Source of the DNA: Prevotella sp.
GTDB lineage: Bacteria; Bacteroidota; Bacteroidia; Bacteroidales; Bacteroidaceae
Length of the DNA: 64,000 nucleotides
Direction: 5' to 3'
Assembly (NCBI GenBank): GCA_003447235.1
Contig: DLZV01000021.1
Coordinates: forward strand, 61,162-125,161
This document shows positions 41,028 to 49,679 of this stretch, in pieces. A program made the translations under genes and the position numbers. The notes beneath the pieces were generated by a model that did not search any database, had not been told where the DNA came from, and saw only the letters and a program-made list of their open reading frames with translations. The first letter of the stretch is position 1; every line of letters starts with the position of its first letter.

Positions 41028-41888
41028 ATGAATATGAAAAAGACCGTAATGGCATTGGTACTTTTGTGCCAAGTGATGATGGCTTGCGGACAGCAGAAAG
41101 CCAAACAAACCGCTCCGCAGGGTGGCGACGACTTCGCGACGAAGATGGAGAACACGATCGCACAGTACAATGCATTGGAGTCCGAGGCAGAACAGTTGCT
41201 CAAAGGTGAGGAAAACGACGAGACCTTTGATCGGCTTGTCGCCCTTGGCCAGATCGCCGACTCCCTGTCAAAGGTACAGATCGACCTGCTGCTCAACATG
41301 CCAGAGGAAACACGCCAGTCAAAGACTCCGGCCAAGTATATACAGAAGCTCATGTATAACCTGGACTACGACCAGATGAAGAAACTCTGCGACCCTACAA
41401 CAGGCTACTACAACGAGCCAGAGATGGAGCAGCCCAAGAAGTTGCTCGCCGGTCTGGAGAGAAGGCGTCCAGGACAGATGTTTCACGAACTGACGATGAA
41501 AGACCTCAACGGCAAAGATGTGAAACTTAGCGATTATGTGGGCAAAGGAAAATATGTCCTCGTAGATTTCTGGGCTAGCTGGTGCGGTCCTTGCCGCCAG
41601 GAGATGCCCCACGTCGTGGCAGCCTACAAGCAGTATAAGGACAAAGGGCTGGAAATCGTTGGCGTATCCTTCGACAACAGGCAGGACGCATGGGCAGGAG
41701 CCGTGAAGAGCCTGGGCATGGAGTGGCCGCAGATGTCTGACCTGAAAGGCTGGCAGTGCGCTGCCTCCGAAGTCTATGGCGTGCGTTCTATCCCCTCCAA
41801 CGTCCTTTTGGATCGCGAGGGAAAGATTGTTGCTGTCGATCTGCGTGGCGAGAATCTGCTGCAAGTGATTGGCGAACATCTGAAATAG
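41028..41888 (+). CDS. TlpA-like thioredoxin-fold lipoprotein
   Basis: A 286-residue exported thiol-disulfide oxidoreductase. The N-terminus is a lipoprotein signal (ALVLLCQVMMAC, lipid cysteine C20). Residues about 45-145 form a helical domain of unknown role, and from about 150 a TlpA/AhpC-like domain follows with the redox motif WCGPC (C186, C189) and the cis-proline in VRSIPSNVLLD. It should reduce or isomerise disulfides outside the inner membrane. The ATG at 41028 or 41034 are both possible. It is a single-gene unit ending at a bidirectional terminator. Confidence 0.88.
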   Translation: MNMKKTVMALVLLCQVMMACGQQKAKQTAPQGGDDFATKMENTIAQYNALESEAEQLLKGEENDETFDRLVALGQIADSLSKVQIDLLLNMPEETRQSKTPAKYIQKLMYNLDYDQMKKLCDPTTGYYNEPEMEQPKKLLAGLERRRPGQMFHELTMKDLNGKDVKLSDYVGKGKYVLVDFWASWCGPCRQEMPHVVAAYKQYKDKGLEIVGVSFDNRQDAWAGAVKSLGMEWPQMSDLKGWQCAASEVYGVRSIPSNVLLDREGKIVAVDLRGENLLQVIGEHLK

Positions 41889-41931
41889 AGATTAAAACAA
41901 ACTGACATCGACACACGCAACTATCTTACAT

Positions 41932-41990
41932 AGATAAAACCATAAACGGGATGACGCCAAAAGGTCGCCATCCCGTTTATGGTTTTATCT
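41932..41990. terminator. Bidirectional terminator between convergent genes
   Basis: A nearly perfect palindrome: AGATAAAACC with CATAAACGGGATG on one side and its reverse complement on the other. It ends the TlpA-like gene (+), where TTTT follows the GC-rich stem, and the DUF5606 gene (-) equally well. Confidence 0.9.
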
Positions 41991-42106
41991 ACACACCCAT
42001 CAATCAGTTTTTCTTGGAAGATCCAACAAGCAATGAAGACAACCTCTCCATTCCTTGTGAAATGATGATGGGGAAATTCTAAGTCAGGAATTTCAAACAG
42101 CGTAAT

Positions 42107-42553
42107 TTATTCCTCCGTGGCAGCATCCTCTGCCGTCTCGCCCTCAGCCTCCTCGGTCTCAGGCTCAAAATCGGTGATGCCAGCCTTGACAAGGATGTCA
42201 TACCACTGCAGGAGCTTCTTGATGTCGCTATTGTGCACACGATCGCGATCGAAGTTGGGCAACACTTCGCCAAAGTATGCCTGGAGTTCATTAGCCGAAG
42301 CCTTACGCCAGTTGAGCGAGCAAGGCTTTCCCTCCTCCTTGTCACGAACACTCGCAAGCACCGTACCCAGGGGAATGTCCTCCTCGTCGGTGTACATAGC
42401 AATGTCGGAGAGGCTGGTCACGCGGTCAGTGGCAAAAGCCGGACGACGCGTATGCGTCTCATCGAGCGTCTCCACAATGAGACTGTTGTTGCCACGGCTG
42501 ACGAGCTTGTAAAGGCCTGGACGGCCTGCAATGGAAAGAATGGTCTGTTTCAT
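42107..42553 (-). CDS. DUF5606 family protein
   Basis: A 148-residue conserved Bacteroidetes protein of unknown function. The start KQTILSIAGRPGLYKLVSRGNNSLIVETLD is the hallmark of DUF5606, and the tail is acidic (EPETEEAEGETAEDAATEE). The ATG at 42553 is preceded by AGAGAAGAA. An ATG at 42604 overlaps the coaE stop (ATGA) in the same frame and would add 17 residues that relatives lack. It is last in the cluster nusB, yajC, ybbR, coaE, DUF5606. The N-terminal motif looks like a small beta domain; no catalytic residue can be named. Confidence 0.8.
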   Translation of the reverse strand: MKQTILSIAGRPGLYKLVSRGNNSLIVETLDETHTRRPAFATDRVTSLSDIAMYTDEEDIPLGTVLASVRDKEEGKPCSLNWRKASANELQAYFGEVLPNFDRDRVHNSDIKKLLQWYDILVKAGITDFEPETEEAEGETAEDAATEE

Positions 42554-42600
42554 TTCTTCTCTATAATCTTGTTTTAAATCTTGTTGTTTCGTTACTTCGT

Positions 42601-43179
42601 TCATGTTTCGTGAGTTGACTGGCCAAGAGCCTCCAACAGACTGTCGATCTGTGGCGAGAGCGGAACGATCCCGTCGTTAACAATCTCGAAATCACTTTTA
42701 GCACGCACCACGTCCTGTGGCAGTTGCCGTGAAATCCACGCCATGGCCTTCTCCCTGTCGATACCGTCACGAGTCATCACTCGTTCCAAACGGGTTTCAA
42801 TAGGCGCAGTGACACTGACGACATAGTCAGGATGGATACGCTCGTCAAAGCCGCTATCAAAGAGGATAGCCGATTCGAACCATTGTGCTCCCGATCGCAG
42901 AAAGTCTTCGGCAACAGCAGGGTGGACGATATCGTCGATGGCCCTCCCATGATCACGACTTTGGAGCAGATACTGCCTCAGTAGAGGTTTCTGAAGTTGC
43001 CCACTAGGAAAGAGATCTACACCAACGAGCGACGAGAGTTGCTCCTGCAAGGTCCGAGAGGTACGCATAAGACGCTTGGCAGCTGCATCGCAGTCATAGA
43101 CCCTTATGCCCCGTTCTCCCAGCAAGCGGCAGACATAAGACTTACCGCCTCCTATTCCTCCTGTGATGGCAACTATCAT
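42601..43179 (-). CDS. coaE: Dephospho-CoA kinase
   Basis: CoaE makes the last step of coenzyme A synthesis, phosphorylating the 3' hydroxyl of dephospho-CoA. The 192-residue protein starts IVAITGGIGGGKSYVCRLL, with the P-loop at about 7-14. CDAAAKRLM near 35 and the lid region (LERVMTRDGIDREKAMAWISRQ) are typical. The ATG at 43179 is chosen because homologues begin at this motif. It starts seven bases after the ybbR stop, and the DUF5606 gene follows at once. Confidence 0.92.
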   Translation of the reverse strand: MIVAITGGIGGGKSYVCRLLGERGIRVYDCDAAAKRLMRTSRTLQEQLSSLVGVDLFPSGQLQKPLLRQYLLQSRDHGRAIDDIVHPAVAEDFLRSGAQWFESAILFDSGFDERIHPDYVVSVTAPIETRLERVMTRDGIDREKAMAWISRQLPQDVVRAKSDFEIVNDGIVPLSPQIDSLLEALGQSTHET

Positions 43180-43186
43180 ACTTTCG

Positions 43187-44191
43187 CTATCTTTGCTCCA
43201 CGAGATAATCCACCCACTCCGTGGCAGGTTTTGCCGAACGCACGCCAGCAGGAAGCGCATGGAGCGCAATATGACACTTGTCTCCCCCGCGCTTCAGCAC
43301 CTCATTGTAATCGACCACCAAGCGGAATCCCGCCGGCGACAAGTCCTTACCATCAGATGTCTTCGGCATCCTTCGTAGGATACTCGTACCCACGATGAAG
43401 CGCACCTCCACACTGCCAGGGAAAGTGCGAAGCACCTTGTCGTCGGGCAGGTTGATACACTCGATAGGCACCAGCACACTCTCCTCAATGAGGACGTCAG
43501 CAACAAACTCGGCACGCACCTTAGCGGGGATCAATTTCGCTCCTGTGATGCGGCGCAGCCCTATGTTGACGACCTTGCGATCCGTGAAGTTCTCTATGTC
43601 AATCCTTTGGGTATAGACAGCATGGATACTGTCGAGCAAGGACTTCGAGGCATAGACTGTCACACTGTCTGGGTAGAAACGAGTGCCAGCGAGGTAGTAG
43701 TTCTTCCTTGGCCGTACAGTGCCAGAGAGTCTTACAGGCACCTTCTTGCAGAGACCATAGTTGTAGAAGAACCTGACGCGGTCGTTCTTGATGGAAAGAA
43801 TCTTCGAACTCTTGGAGAGCTGCTGGTAGATCTGCTTCTGAATGTCAGCCGCCGAGATGGATCCCGATCCCTTGCCGTCGGAGTAGGCAGAGAAATCAAA
43901 GAACAAGGGACGGAAGGGCGCATCGGCCAGATAGGCCGCTATCATATAACCCTTGTCGCGCACGGTGAAGCGGACCACACTGTCGGGCTCGTCGGTAATC
44001 ACGACCTTGCGCGGTACACCAGCCAGCCGAAGCGGTATGGTCATTTCCTTCTCATAGGTCTCGTTGAGGGTCATGATGAGCCAAAAGACACTACTGAGGA
44101 TAAGGAAGAACAAAAAAATCAGAAACTGCTTGTTGAGTATTCTCAACAAGAGGTTTCTGACCTTTTCGAGGGCACGCCACATATTCTCCAT
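43187..44191 (-). CDS. YbbR-like domain protein
   Basis: A 334-residue protein with one N-terminal membrane helix (about 23-42, FLIFLFFLILSSVFWLIMTLN) and an extracytoplasmic part made of YbbR-like beta repeats (PLRLAGVPRKVVITDEPDSVVRFTVRDKGY; the second around VPVRLSGTVRPRKNYYLAGTRFYPDSVTVYAS). In other bacteria YbbR/CdaR regulates diadenylate cyclase, but no cdaA is next to it here. In Bacteroidetes it sits between yajC and coaE, as here. Its role in this group is unknown to me. Confidence 0.85.
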   Translation of the reverse strand: MENMWRALEKVRNLLLRILNKQFLIFLFFLILSSVFWLIMTLNETYEKEMTIPLRLAGVPRKVVITDEPDSVVRFTVRDKGYMIAAYLADAPFRPLFFDFSAYSDGKGSGSISAADIQKQIYQQLSKSSKILSIKNDRVRFFYNYGLCKKVPVRLSGTVRPRKNYYLAGTRFYPDSVTVYASKSLLDSIHAVYTQRIDIENFTDRKVVNIGLRRITGAKLIPAKVRAEFVADVLIEESVLVPIECINLPDDKVLRTFPGSVEVRFIVGTSILRRMPKTSDGKDLSPAGFRLVVDYNEVLKRGGDKCHIALHALPAGVRSAKPATEWVDYLVEQR

Positions 44192-44245
44192 ACCGAGACG
44201 TCCTTTGTAGTCTGTGTTGAGCGTTCCGATTCTCTTGTTCCGGAC

Positions 44246-44578
44246 TTATTTCTTCTGTCCGTCCGGGGTGTCCTCCACAGCGCGGAACACATAGAGCTTA
44301 TCAACAGTGATAACCACGCCGCGAGCGATCTCCACATCCACCTTTTTGGCGTCCGTATCAATGTGCTTCACTGTGCCGTAGATACCACCACCCGTGACGA
44401 CGGAGGCGCCATTCTGAAGCGAGTTCTGAAACTCGCGGATTTGCTTTTGTTTCTTCTGTTGAGGCCGAATCATGAAGAGCCACATGATGGCAAAGACCGC
44501 CACCATCATCAGAATCATGGGCAACGGACTTCCTTGCCCAGCCTGACCTTGTGCGGCCAGCAGAATGAATGTTGTCAT
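44246..44578 (-). CDS. yajC: Preprotein translocase subunit YajC
   Basis: A 110-residue single-pass membrane protein that joins the SecDF-YajC complex at the Sec translocon. The membrane helix is about 19-38 (PLPMILMMVAVFAIMWLFMIRPQQKKQKQ), followed by the YajC motif REFQNSLQNGASVVTGGGIYGTVKHID. It has no upstream secD or secF here. The order nusB-yajC-ybbR-coaE is common in Bacteroidetes. Confidence 0.93.
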   Translation of the reverse strand: MTTFILLAAQGQAGQGSPLPMILMMVAVFAIMWLFMIRPQQKKQKQIREFQNSLQNGASVVTGGGIYGTVKHIDTDAKKVDVEIARGVVITVDKLYVFRAVEDTPDGQKK

Positions 44579-44695
44579 TTTCGTATTATTTGTTATTGAT
44601 GATTATTCTTAACTTGCCAACGGGGGGCGCCTATATGCCATGGCAACCACCCATTGCTCACTCCCTATATTATATATAAGGAGAAACCCCTTGAC

Positions 44696-45634
44696 TTAGC
44701 GACGGGGCTGCATCGGCTTGAGAAGTCTGCCCGTATCGACCAAGTGGCGTGCAATGGCATCGAGCATGCCGTTGATATAGCCACCACTCTTCGGAGTGGA
44801 ATAGAGTTTGGCCAGATCAACGTATTCGTTGATGGTGACGCTGATGGGGATGTTGGGGAAGGTCAGCATCTCAGCGATGGCGATCTGCATGAGCACGACG
44901 TCCATATAGGCCAGACGTGAAAAATTCCAGTTGCGGCTCGTCTCACTCATATAGCGCTGGTAGGTGTCGGCATTGAGGATGGTGCTGCGGAAGAGCTTCA
45001 GCGCATACTCGCGATCCTCTGTGTCGTCATATTCGGGCAGCAACTCTTGGTCAGCCTTGTTGGCCGGATCGAATCTTTTGATGGTCTTAAGGACGAAGGT
45101 ATCGACGATCTCCTTGTCATCGTTCCAGTAGAGAATCTTCTCCTCCAGAATGGCGTCCAGATCCTCATTGCCTTGTATCAGCGTGCGGTAGATACGACGC
45201 CAGAGCTCACGGTCGGTCTCATAATCCTCCGCATCACTCATCATATACTCCTGGTAGAGGGGACTCTGCTCTATTTGGTCACAAAGTTTACGTACCGCCT
45301 CGACGTCGTTCTCCCAGCTCATCTTTTTATCCTCCATAAAGAGGTTGAGCTGCTTATTCTCCTCCAGCTGTGTGGCAAACTTATTGAACGCAAAACGCTG
45401 AGACGGGGTCTCCGTTCCCTCTCTATCCGCGCGACGCGTGGCAATATCCACACGACGTCGCTCCTCCTGCGTTATGGCCACAATCAGCCCAAGAAGGTAA
45501 TTGTATAGGTCATAAGCCTTGGAGAGACTGAACAAGAGTTCTTTCTCGGCCGTATCCATGTTGTGATGGCCGTTCTGATAGTAGGCATAGGTTAACTGGA
45601 CTATCTTGACTCGTATTAGCTTTCTGTTGATCAT
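44696..45634 (-). CDS. nusB: Transcription antitermination factor NusB
   Basis: NusB binds boxA in rRNA leaders with NusE (S10). This 312-residue form is more than twice the E. coli length but typical for Bacteroidetes. The start INRKLIRVKIVQLTYAYYQN and the C-terminal NusB core (SRNWNFSRLAYMDVVLMQIAIAEMLTFPNIPISVTINEYVDLAKLYSTPKSG, about 230-290) are clear. The middle is a helical insertion. Its promoter is divergent from that of rplY. Confidence 0.93.
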   Translation of the reverse strand: MINRKLIRVKIVQLTYAYYQNGHHNMDTAEKELLFSLSKAYDLYNYLLGLIVAITQEERRRVDIATRRADREGTETPSQRFAFNKFATQLEENKQLNLFMEDKKMSWENDVEAVRKLCDQIEQSPLYQEYMMSDAEDYETDRELWRRIYRTLIQGNEDLDAILEEKILYWNDDKEIVDTFVLKTIKRFDPANKADQELLPEYDDTEDREYALKLFRSTILNADTYQRYMSETSRNWNFSRLAYMDVVLMQIAIAEMLTFPNIPISVTINEYVDLAKLYSTPKSGGYINGMLDAIARHLVDTGRLLKPMQPRR

Positions 45635-45671
45635 ACTACTTCTTCTTGTGCAAACTTTGTTTCCGATAGTG

Positions 45672-45703
45672 CAAAAGTAGGGAAATAAATTGATTCACGC
45701 AAA
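45672..45703 (-). promoter_or_regulatory. Promoter of nusB
   Basis: On the minus strand, TTTG (45703-45700), 20 bases, TACTTTTG (45679-45672). Confidence 0.8.
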
Positions 45704-45740
45704 TTATAGTATTCTTTTTCTATGTTTTTGGTATTATTTC

Positions 45741-45771
45741 TTGTTTTGTTCGGGTAAAAGCCGTAACTTTG
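45741..45771 (+). promoter_or_regulatory. Promoter of rplY
   Basis: TTG at 45741-45743, 20 bases, TAACTTTG at 45764-45771. The leader to 45854 is about 75 bases, long enough for regulation, though no known L25 leader motif was recognised. Confidence 0.75.
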
Positions 45772-45853
45772 CACCGCTTTTTTGCTGAGCACGTCTCGTG
45801 TGATGGTGAATTAAGGCAATTTCATAAAATCAATCTTAATTTAGAGTAACACA

Positions 45854-46462
45854 ATGAAAGAGATTAACATTACAGGTCAGAAGCGTGAAGCCCTTGGAAA
45901 GAAAGCTTCTAAGCAGTACCGCAAGGAGGGCTTGGTGCCCTGCAACATCTATGGTGAGAAGAAGTGCGAGAACGGCCATCCCGTCGCCATGTCTTTTGTC
46001 GCCCCGATGTCTGAGCTCCGCAAGCTCGTCTATACGCCGCACATCTACGTCGTCAACCTCATCATCGACGGCGAGAGCCATCCGGCCATCATGAAGGAGC
46101 TGCAGTTCCACCCGGTCACGGACGCTCTGCTCCACATCGACTTCTACGAGGTCAACGACCAGAAGCCTATCGTCATGGGTGTGCCCGTGAAGCTTCAGGG
46201 TCTCGCTGCTGGTGTTCGCGCTGGTGGTCGCATGAACCTCTCCATCCGCAAGATCAACGTCCTGGCTCCGTACCAGCAGATCCCCGAGCACCTCGACATC
46301 GACGTGACGAAGCTGGGTCTTGGCAAGAGCATCAAGGTCGGCGAGCTTTCTTTCGAGGGCTTGGAACTGGTCACCCCGAAAGAGGTGGTTGTCTGCTCTG
46401 TCAAGGCTACCCGCAACTCTGCCGCTGCCGCCGCTGCTGCTGCCGAAGAGGGCGAGGAGTAA
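45854..46462 (+). CDS. rplY: 50S ribosomal protein L25/Ctc
   Basis: L25 binds 5S rRNA. The 202-residue protein is the longer Ctc form: an N-terminal L25 domain (about 1-95, KREALGKKASKQYRKEGLVPCNIYG) and a C-terminal beta domain (about 96-185, PIVMGVPVKLQGLAAGVRAGG). It ends with an alanine/glutamate-rich tail. Codon choice is biased toward GTC, CTC and AAG, as expected for a highly expressed gene. pth and hslR follow in the same direction. Confidence 0.95.
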   Translation: MKEINITGQKREALGKKASKQYRKEGLVPCNIYGEKKCENGHPVAMSFVAPMSELRKLVYTPHIYVVNLIIDGESHPAIMKELQFHPVTDALLHIDFYEVNDQKPIVMGVPVKLQGLAAGVRAGGRMNLSIRKINVLAPYQQIPEHLDIDVTKLGLGKSIKVGELSFEGLELVTPKEVVVCSVKATRNSAAAAAAAAEEGEE

Positions 46463-46485
46463 AAGTAGGAGCCATAAAATAGGAA

Positions 46486-47058
46486 ATGGACAAATATCTG
46501 ATTTGTGGACTGGGCAATCCCGGAAGGGAGTACGAATCGACCCGCCACAATACAGGATTCATGGTATTGGACGCCTTCGCGAAGGCGTCCAATCTTGTTT
46601 TTGACGACCGCCGCTACGGCTTCCTGGCCGAGACCTCCATCAAGGGTCGCAAGGTCTTCCTACTTAAGCCTACCACCTTCATGAACCTCTCGGGCAATGC
46701 TGTGCGCTATTGGCTCGACAAAGAAAAGATAGACCAAAAGCGGCTTCTCGTCATCAGCGACGACGTAGCCCTACCCCTTGGCGCTTTTCGTCTGAAGGGC
46801 AGCGGTTCCAATGGGGGACACAACGGCCTGGGACACATCCAGCAACTGATCGGTACCAACTACGCTCGCCTGCGCATGGGTATAGGCAACGACTTCCCGC
46901 GCGGCGCACAAATCGACTGGGTGCTTGGCCGATACTCCGACGAGGACATGAAGCAGCTCCAGCCCGCCATCGACACAGCGGTGGAGATGATCAAGAGTTT
47001 CGTCCTGGCGGGTATCGACATCACCATGAACCAGTATAATAAGCTCGGAAAGAAATGA
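46486..47058 (+). CDS. pth: Peptidyl-tRNA hydrolase
   Basis: Pth frees tRNA from peptidyl-tRNA dropped by ribosomes. The 190 residues carry CGLGNPGREYESTRHNTGF (N11, catalytic H21), KPTTFMNLSGNAV near 62, the DDVALPLGAFRLKGSGSNGGHNGL segment with the catalytic aspartate, and RMGIGND near 134. Between 46566 and 46593 the coding sequence is a perfect 28-base palindrome. It lies 23 bases after rplY and overlaps hslR by 4 (ATGA). Confidence 0.95.
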   Translation: MDKYLICGLGNPGREYESTRHNTGFMVLDAFAKASNLVFDDRRYGFLAETSIKGRKVFLLKPTTFMNLSGNAVRYWLDKEKIDQKRLLVISDDVALPLGAFRLKGSGSNGGHNGLGHIQQLIGTNYARLRMGIGNDFPRGAQIDWVLGRYSDEDMKQLQPAIDTAVEMIKSFVLAGIDITMNQYNKLGKK

Positions 47059-47468
47059 GTGACACAGCGAGGATAGACAAATGGTTGTGGGCGGCTCGCA
47101 TATTCAAGACCCGCTCGATAGCTGCTGACGCATGCAAGAACGGACGCGTGACGATGGGTGGCGTCAACGTGAAACCCTCCCGCAGCATCAAGGCGGGCGA
47201 GGTAATCGATGTGCGCAAACCTCCCGTCACCTACTCCTTCAAGATTCTCAAGCCTATCGAGAGCCGCGTAGGAGCCAAGTTGATTCCCGAAGTCTATGAG
47301 AACGTCACCGACCCAAAGCAATACGAGATCCTGGAGATGAGCCGTATCAGCGGTTTCGTCGATCGCGCCCGTGGCACGGGTCGCCCGACAAAGAAGGACC
47401 GACGGCAGATGGATGCTTTCATCGAGCCCACCCTCTTTGGCTTTGACGACGAGGACGATGACTTTTAA
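47055..47468 (+). CDS. hslR: S4-domain RNA-binding protein, Hsp15-like
   Basis: A 137-residue protein whose first 65 residues form an S4 RNA-binding domain (RIDKWLWAARIFKTRSIAADACKNGRVTMGGVNVKPSRSIKAGEVIDVR). This matches Hsp15/HslR, which binds stalled 50S subunits carrying nascent chains. The C-terminus is charged, with RPTKKDRRQMDAF and an acidic end (DDEDDDF). It starts within the pth stop codon. The partnership with pth fits a role in rescue of stalled translation products. Confidence 0.88.
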   Translation: MSDTARIDKWLWAARIFKTRSIAADACKNGRVTMGGVNVKPSRSIKAGEVIDVRKPPVTYSFKILKPIESRVGAKLIPEVYENVTDPKQYEILEMSRISGFVDRARGTGRPTKKDRRQMDAFIEPTLFGFDDEDDDF

Positions 47469-47470
47469 CA

Positions 47471-47520
47471 CAAGGCTGGTTCCAAGAGCAAGTTGCTTGA
47501 CGCTCTTGAAACCAGCCTTG
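47471..47520. repeat. Hairpin between convergent hslR and GT2 genes
   Basis: CAAGGCTGGTT/AACCAGCCTTG-type outer arms (47471-47481, 47510-47520) with inner CAAGAGC/GCTCTTG. It probably ends one or both genes, but no T tail is seen. Confidence 0.6.
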
Positions 47521-47595
47521 ACGTTGAGGCAGTACTGGCCTCTACAAACTGGACACGAACCTATTCACCCCTGCACCTGCCAAGAATGCAGAACG

Positions 47596-48351
47596 TCAGA
47601 TTTTGCTTTTAAAATAAGCCTTAAAGGCATAGTTGATAAAATGGTAGGAGGATCGCAAAAGACTCAGTCCTTCGATATCGCGATAGACACTCCACTGCCA
47701 GGGAAGCACCTTTAGCTTGTTGGCCGATATAGAGCCTGCCACGATGCGGTAGGCAGCATTGGTCGTATTGGTGTTTTTCGCTATGAACCCCTGCTTCAGG
47801 ATAGAGAGCCACAACACATAGTCCTCATGGTGGACATGCAGAAACTCCACCTTGCCCACCTTCTGACGGTCATAGATACCCGTGAGGTTGCCTATCACAT
47901 TGCCCGAAAGCAACTGGTTGTAGGTAGCACAAGGCGGAGCCTTGACGACGCGGTTGGCACGGTGCCCAGCCTCATCCATCTTCTCATAGTTGGAATAGAC
48001 GATCGCCACCTTCTCGTCTTCGAAAAGCGGTATCTGCTGCTGCAGTTTCTCCGGAAACCACACATCGTCACTGTCAAGGAAGGCAATGTAGCGTCCTTTG
48101 GCATGCTTCACGCCCATATTGCGGGGCGAGGAAGGCCGCCCCGTATGATGATCGTTGATGAGCAGGTGAATTCTCGAGTCTTGCTCTTGATATGTACGCA
48201 CAATGTCACAGGAGTTGTCTTTCGACGCATCCTCGATAACGAGCAGTTCCCAATGGGGATAAGTCTGCTTGAGGACAGACGTTATCGCTTCGCCAACATA
48301 GCTGGCGGAGTTGTGCATTGGCATGATAATAGAGACCAGGTCATTGTGCAT
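47596..48351 (-). CDS. Glycosyltransferase family 2
   Basis: A 251-residue inverting GT-A glycosyltransferase. The start VSIIMPMHNSASYVGEAITSVLKQTYPHWELLVIEDASKDNS and the metal-binding FLDSDDVW near 92 are standard. It lacks membrane helices. It stands alone with its own promoter, 2 kb from the sugar-1-phosphate transferase gene and 8 kb from the polysaccharide locus. It may serve in surface polysaccharide or LPS core synthesis; donor and acceptor unknown. Confidence 0.88.
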   Translation of the reverse strand: MHNDLVSIIMPMHNSASYVGEAITSVLKQTYPHWELLVIEDASKDNSCDIVRTYQEQDSRIHLLINDHHTGRPSSPRNMGVKHAKGRYIAFLDSDDVWFPEKLQQQIPLFEDEKVAIVYSNYEKMDEAGHRANRVVKAPPCATYNQLLSGNVIGNLTGIYDRQKVGKVEFLHVHHEDYVLWLSILKQGFIAKNTNTTNAAYRIVAGSISANKLKVLPWQWSVYRDIEGLSLLRSSYHFINYAFKAYFKSKI

Positions 48352-48380
48352 ATATATCTTGCATTTTCATTTTGCGAATG

Positions 48381-48411
48381 CAAAAGTAACGATTTATTCT
48401 GACATACCAAA
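48381..48411 (-). promoter_or_regulatory. Promoter of the GT2 gene
   Basis: On the minus strand, TTTG (48411-48408), 19 bases, TACTTTTG (48388-48381). Confidence 0.75.
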
Positions 48412-48541
48412 CTTTTTTGCCTTCTAACCCGTCTGGCTTGTCAATTTCTACTCTCTACAATATCGGCTCCGCTTACAAACGCCCCCTCATCAGAAGCTGT
48501 CGTTTGTCGCAACAGAAGGTGCGAACGCGCAAGCCTACGTC

Positions 48542-49381
48542 CTACTTTTTAAGTGCATAGACCCTCACCCAGTCAAACTCTGTCTCGTAGGTGGCATCGA
48601 GTCTCGGTGCCTTCGACATGGTAGGTATCCAGGTGTGGTCGCCGACGCTCTGGTTGAGGATGATATAGAACGGGTGGTCGAAGGGCCACTGTTGTCCCTT
48701 GCGTGCCTTCTTTGTATTGAGGCGCTTGTAGGTGCCTACCACCTTGCCGTCCACCGTCCAGGTGAGCTGTCGTTTGTTCCACTCCAGTCCATAGACGTGC
48801 CACTGGGTAGCATCGACCTTGGCGTGGAAGGAATGGCGCGGCGTCTCGGCCTGCTTGGGATCGGTAGTCCAAAAGGAGTGAGCCGTATGGTAGGAGTCCG
48901 GATTGAGACCGAAGAACTCCACGATATCGATCTCGCCGCTATAAGGATGAGGCGGAGCAGGCTGCTTCGGCAGCAACCATGCAGCAGGGAAATTGCCCGG
49001 CAGCATATTGGTGCGCATCCGCAGTTCTATCTTGCCATACTGGAAAGCAAAGCTACTGCGCGTATCGACCGCTCCAGTGAGCATCGTGGCGGTATCACCG
49101 CGCTCATTGGTATTGGGGATGGCACGGCAGACCAGTTTGCCGTCGCGGATAAAAACCACATCAGACGACTTACTGATCCAGCGGTTCCAGCGCGACGTAC
49201 CGCGGACGCTCCGCTGCCACACCTTTGGATTGGGCTGGGCACCATCCTTCAAGTCAAACTCGTCACTGAACACCAACTGATAGCGTGACTTCGCATTTCC
49301 CCGTCTCGACTGGGAAAAGGAGCACATGACCATCAACAATACGGCGGAAATGGCCGCCACGACCCATATTTTTTTCATCAT
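48542..49381 (-). CDS. Glycoside hydrolase family 16 (laminarinase-like)
   Basis: A 279-residue secreted beta-glucanase-type enzyme. A signal peptide (about 1-24, ISAVLLMVMCSFSQ) precedes a jelly-roll domain with the family catalytic motif ExDxxE at E150, D152 and E155 (SGEIDIVEFFG). FSDEFDLKDGAQPNPKVW near 38 and AAWLLPKQ near 133 are typical GH16. It may cut beta-1,3/1,4 glucans or process the cell's own polysaccharide. Starts further upstream in the frame would lie before the promoter, so the ATG at 49381 (or 49378) is used. C20 is not in a good lipobox. Confidence 0.85.
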   Translation of the reverse strand: MMKKIWVVAAISAVLLMVMCSFSQSRRGNAKSRYQLVFSDEFDLKDGAQPNPKVWQRSVRGTSRWNRWISKSSDVVFIRDGKLVCRAIPNTNERGDTATMLTGAVDTRSSFAFQYGKIELRMRTNMLPGNFPAAWLLPKQPAPPHPYSGEIDIVEFFGLNPDSYHTAHSFWTTDPKQAETPRHSFHAKVDATQWHVYGLEWNKRQLTWTVDGKVVGTYKRLNTKKARKGQQWPFDHPFYIILNQSVGDHTWIPTMSKAPRLDATYETEFDWVRVYALKK

Positions 49382-49451
49382 TCTGTTCTTGCTTTGAGTT
49401 GCAGCCTCGCTTCGACAAGTCGTCATAAACGGCCCACGAAGCAAAGCGATG

Positions 49452-49483
49452 CAAAAGTAATGGATTCTGCGCAACTATGCAAG
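49452..49483 (-). promoter_or_regulatory. Promoter of the GH16 gene
   Basis: On the minus strand, CTTG (49483-49480), 20 bases, TACTTTTG (49459-49452). The leader is about 65 bases. Confidence 0.65.
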
Positions 49484-49539
49484 CAATCGGCCTGAAAACC
49501 CGTCTCTTCAAGTCGATTTGTATTTTTAACGGAGAAATA

Positions 49540-49570
49540 TTTGCACTATCAAGAATAATCCCTACCTTTG
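49540..49570 (+). promoter_or_regulatory. Promoter of the sugar transferase gene
   Basis: TTTG at 49540-49543, 19 bases, TACCTTTG at 49563-49570. A small reading frame (49575-49679) begins almost at the predicted transcript start. Confidence 0.8.
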
Positions 49571-49574
49571 CAGC

Positions 49575-49679
49575 ATGAAAGTAAAAAACGTAAGAAAACG
49601 TATCCATGCAGGGAGATTCTTTGCGGAGAGCACAATATTAGGGACGGAACTCCGTTATAGAAATGAAACTGAATGCTAA
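49575..49679 (+). CDS. Possible 34-codon upstream reading frame
   Basis: ATG at 49575, stop TAA at 49677-49679. The 34-residue product is basic in its first half (KVKNVRKRIHAGRFF). Its end overlaps the first 17 bases of the sugar transferase gene in another frame. The ATG is only five bases after the -7 box, so it could be translated from a leaderless end and influence the downstream gene. It resembles no known leader peptide; it may be a chance frame. Confidence 0.35.
   Translation: MKVKNVRKRIHAGRFFAESTILGTELRYRNETEC

Noticed and set aside
42554..42604. ATGA-coupled start of the DUF5606 gene at 42604
   Set aside because: Family members start at KTILSI-type sequence, and the ATG at 42553 has a purine-rich site before it. 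The longer form stays possible but less likely.
44661..44690. AT-rich near-palindrome (TATATTATATATAAGGAG) as a regulatory site
   Set aside because: Similar AT-rich stretches occur inside and between genes elsewhere (near 5090 and 23670); with no fixed spacing or clear symmetry they were not treated as one motif.
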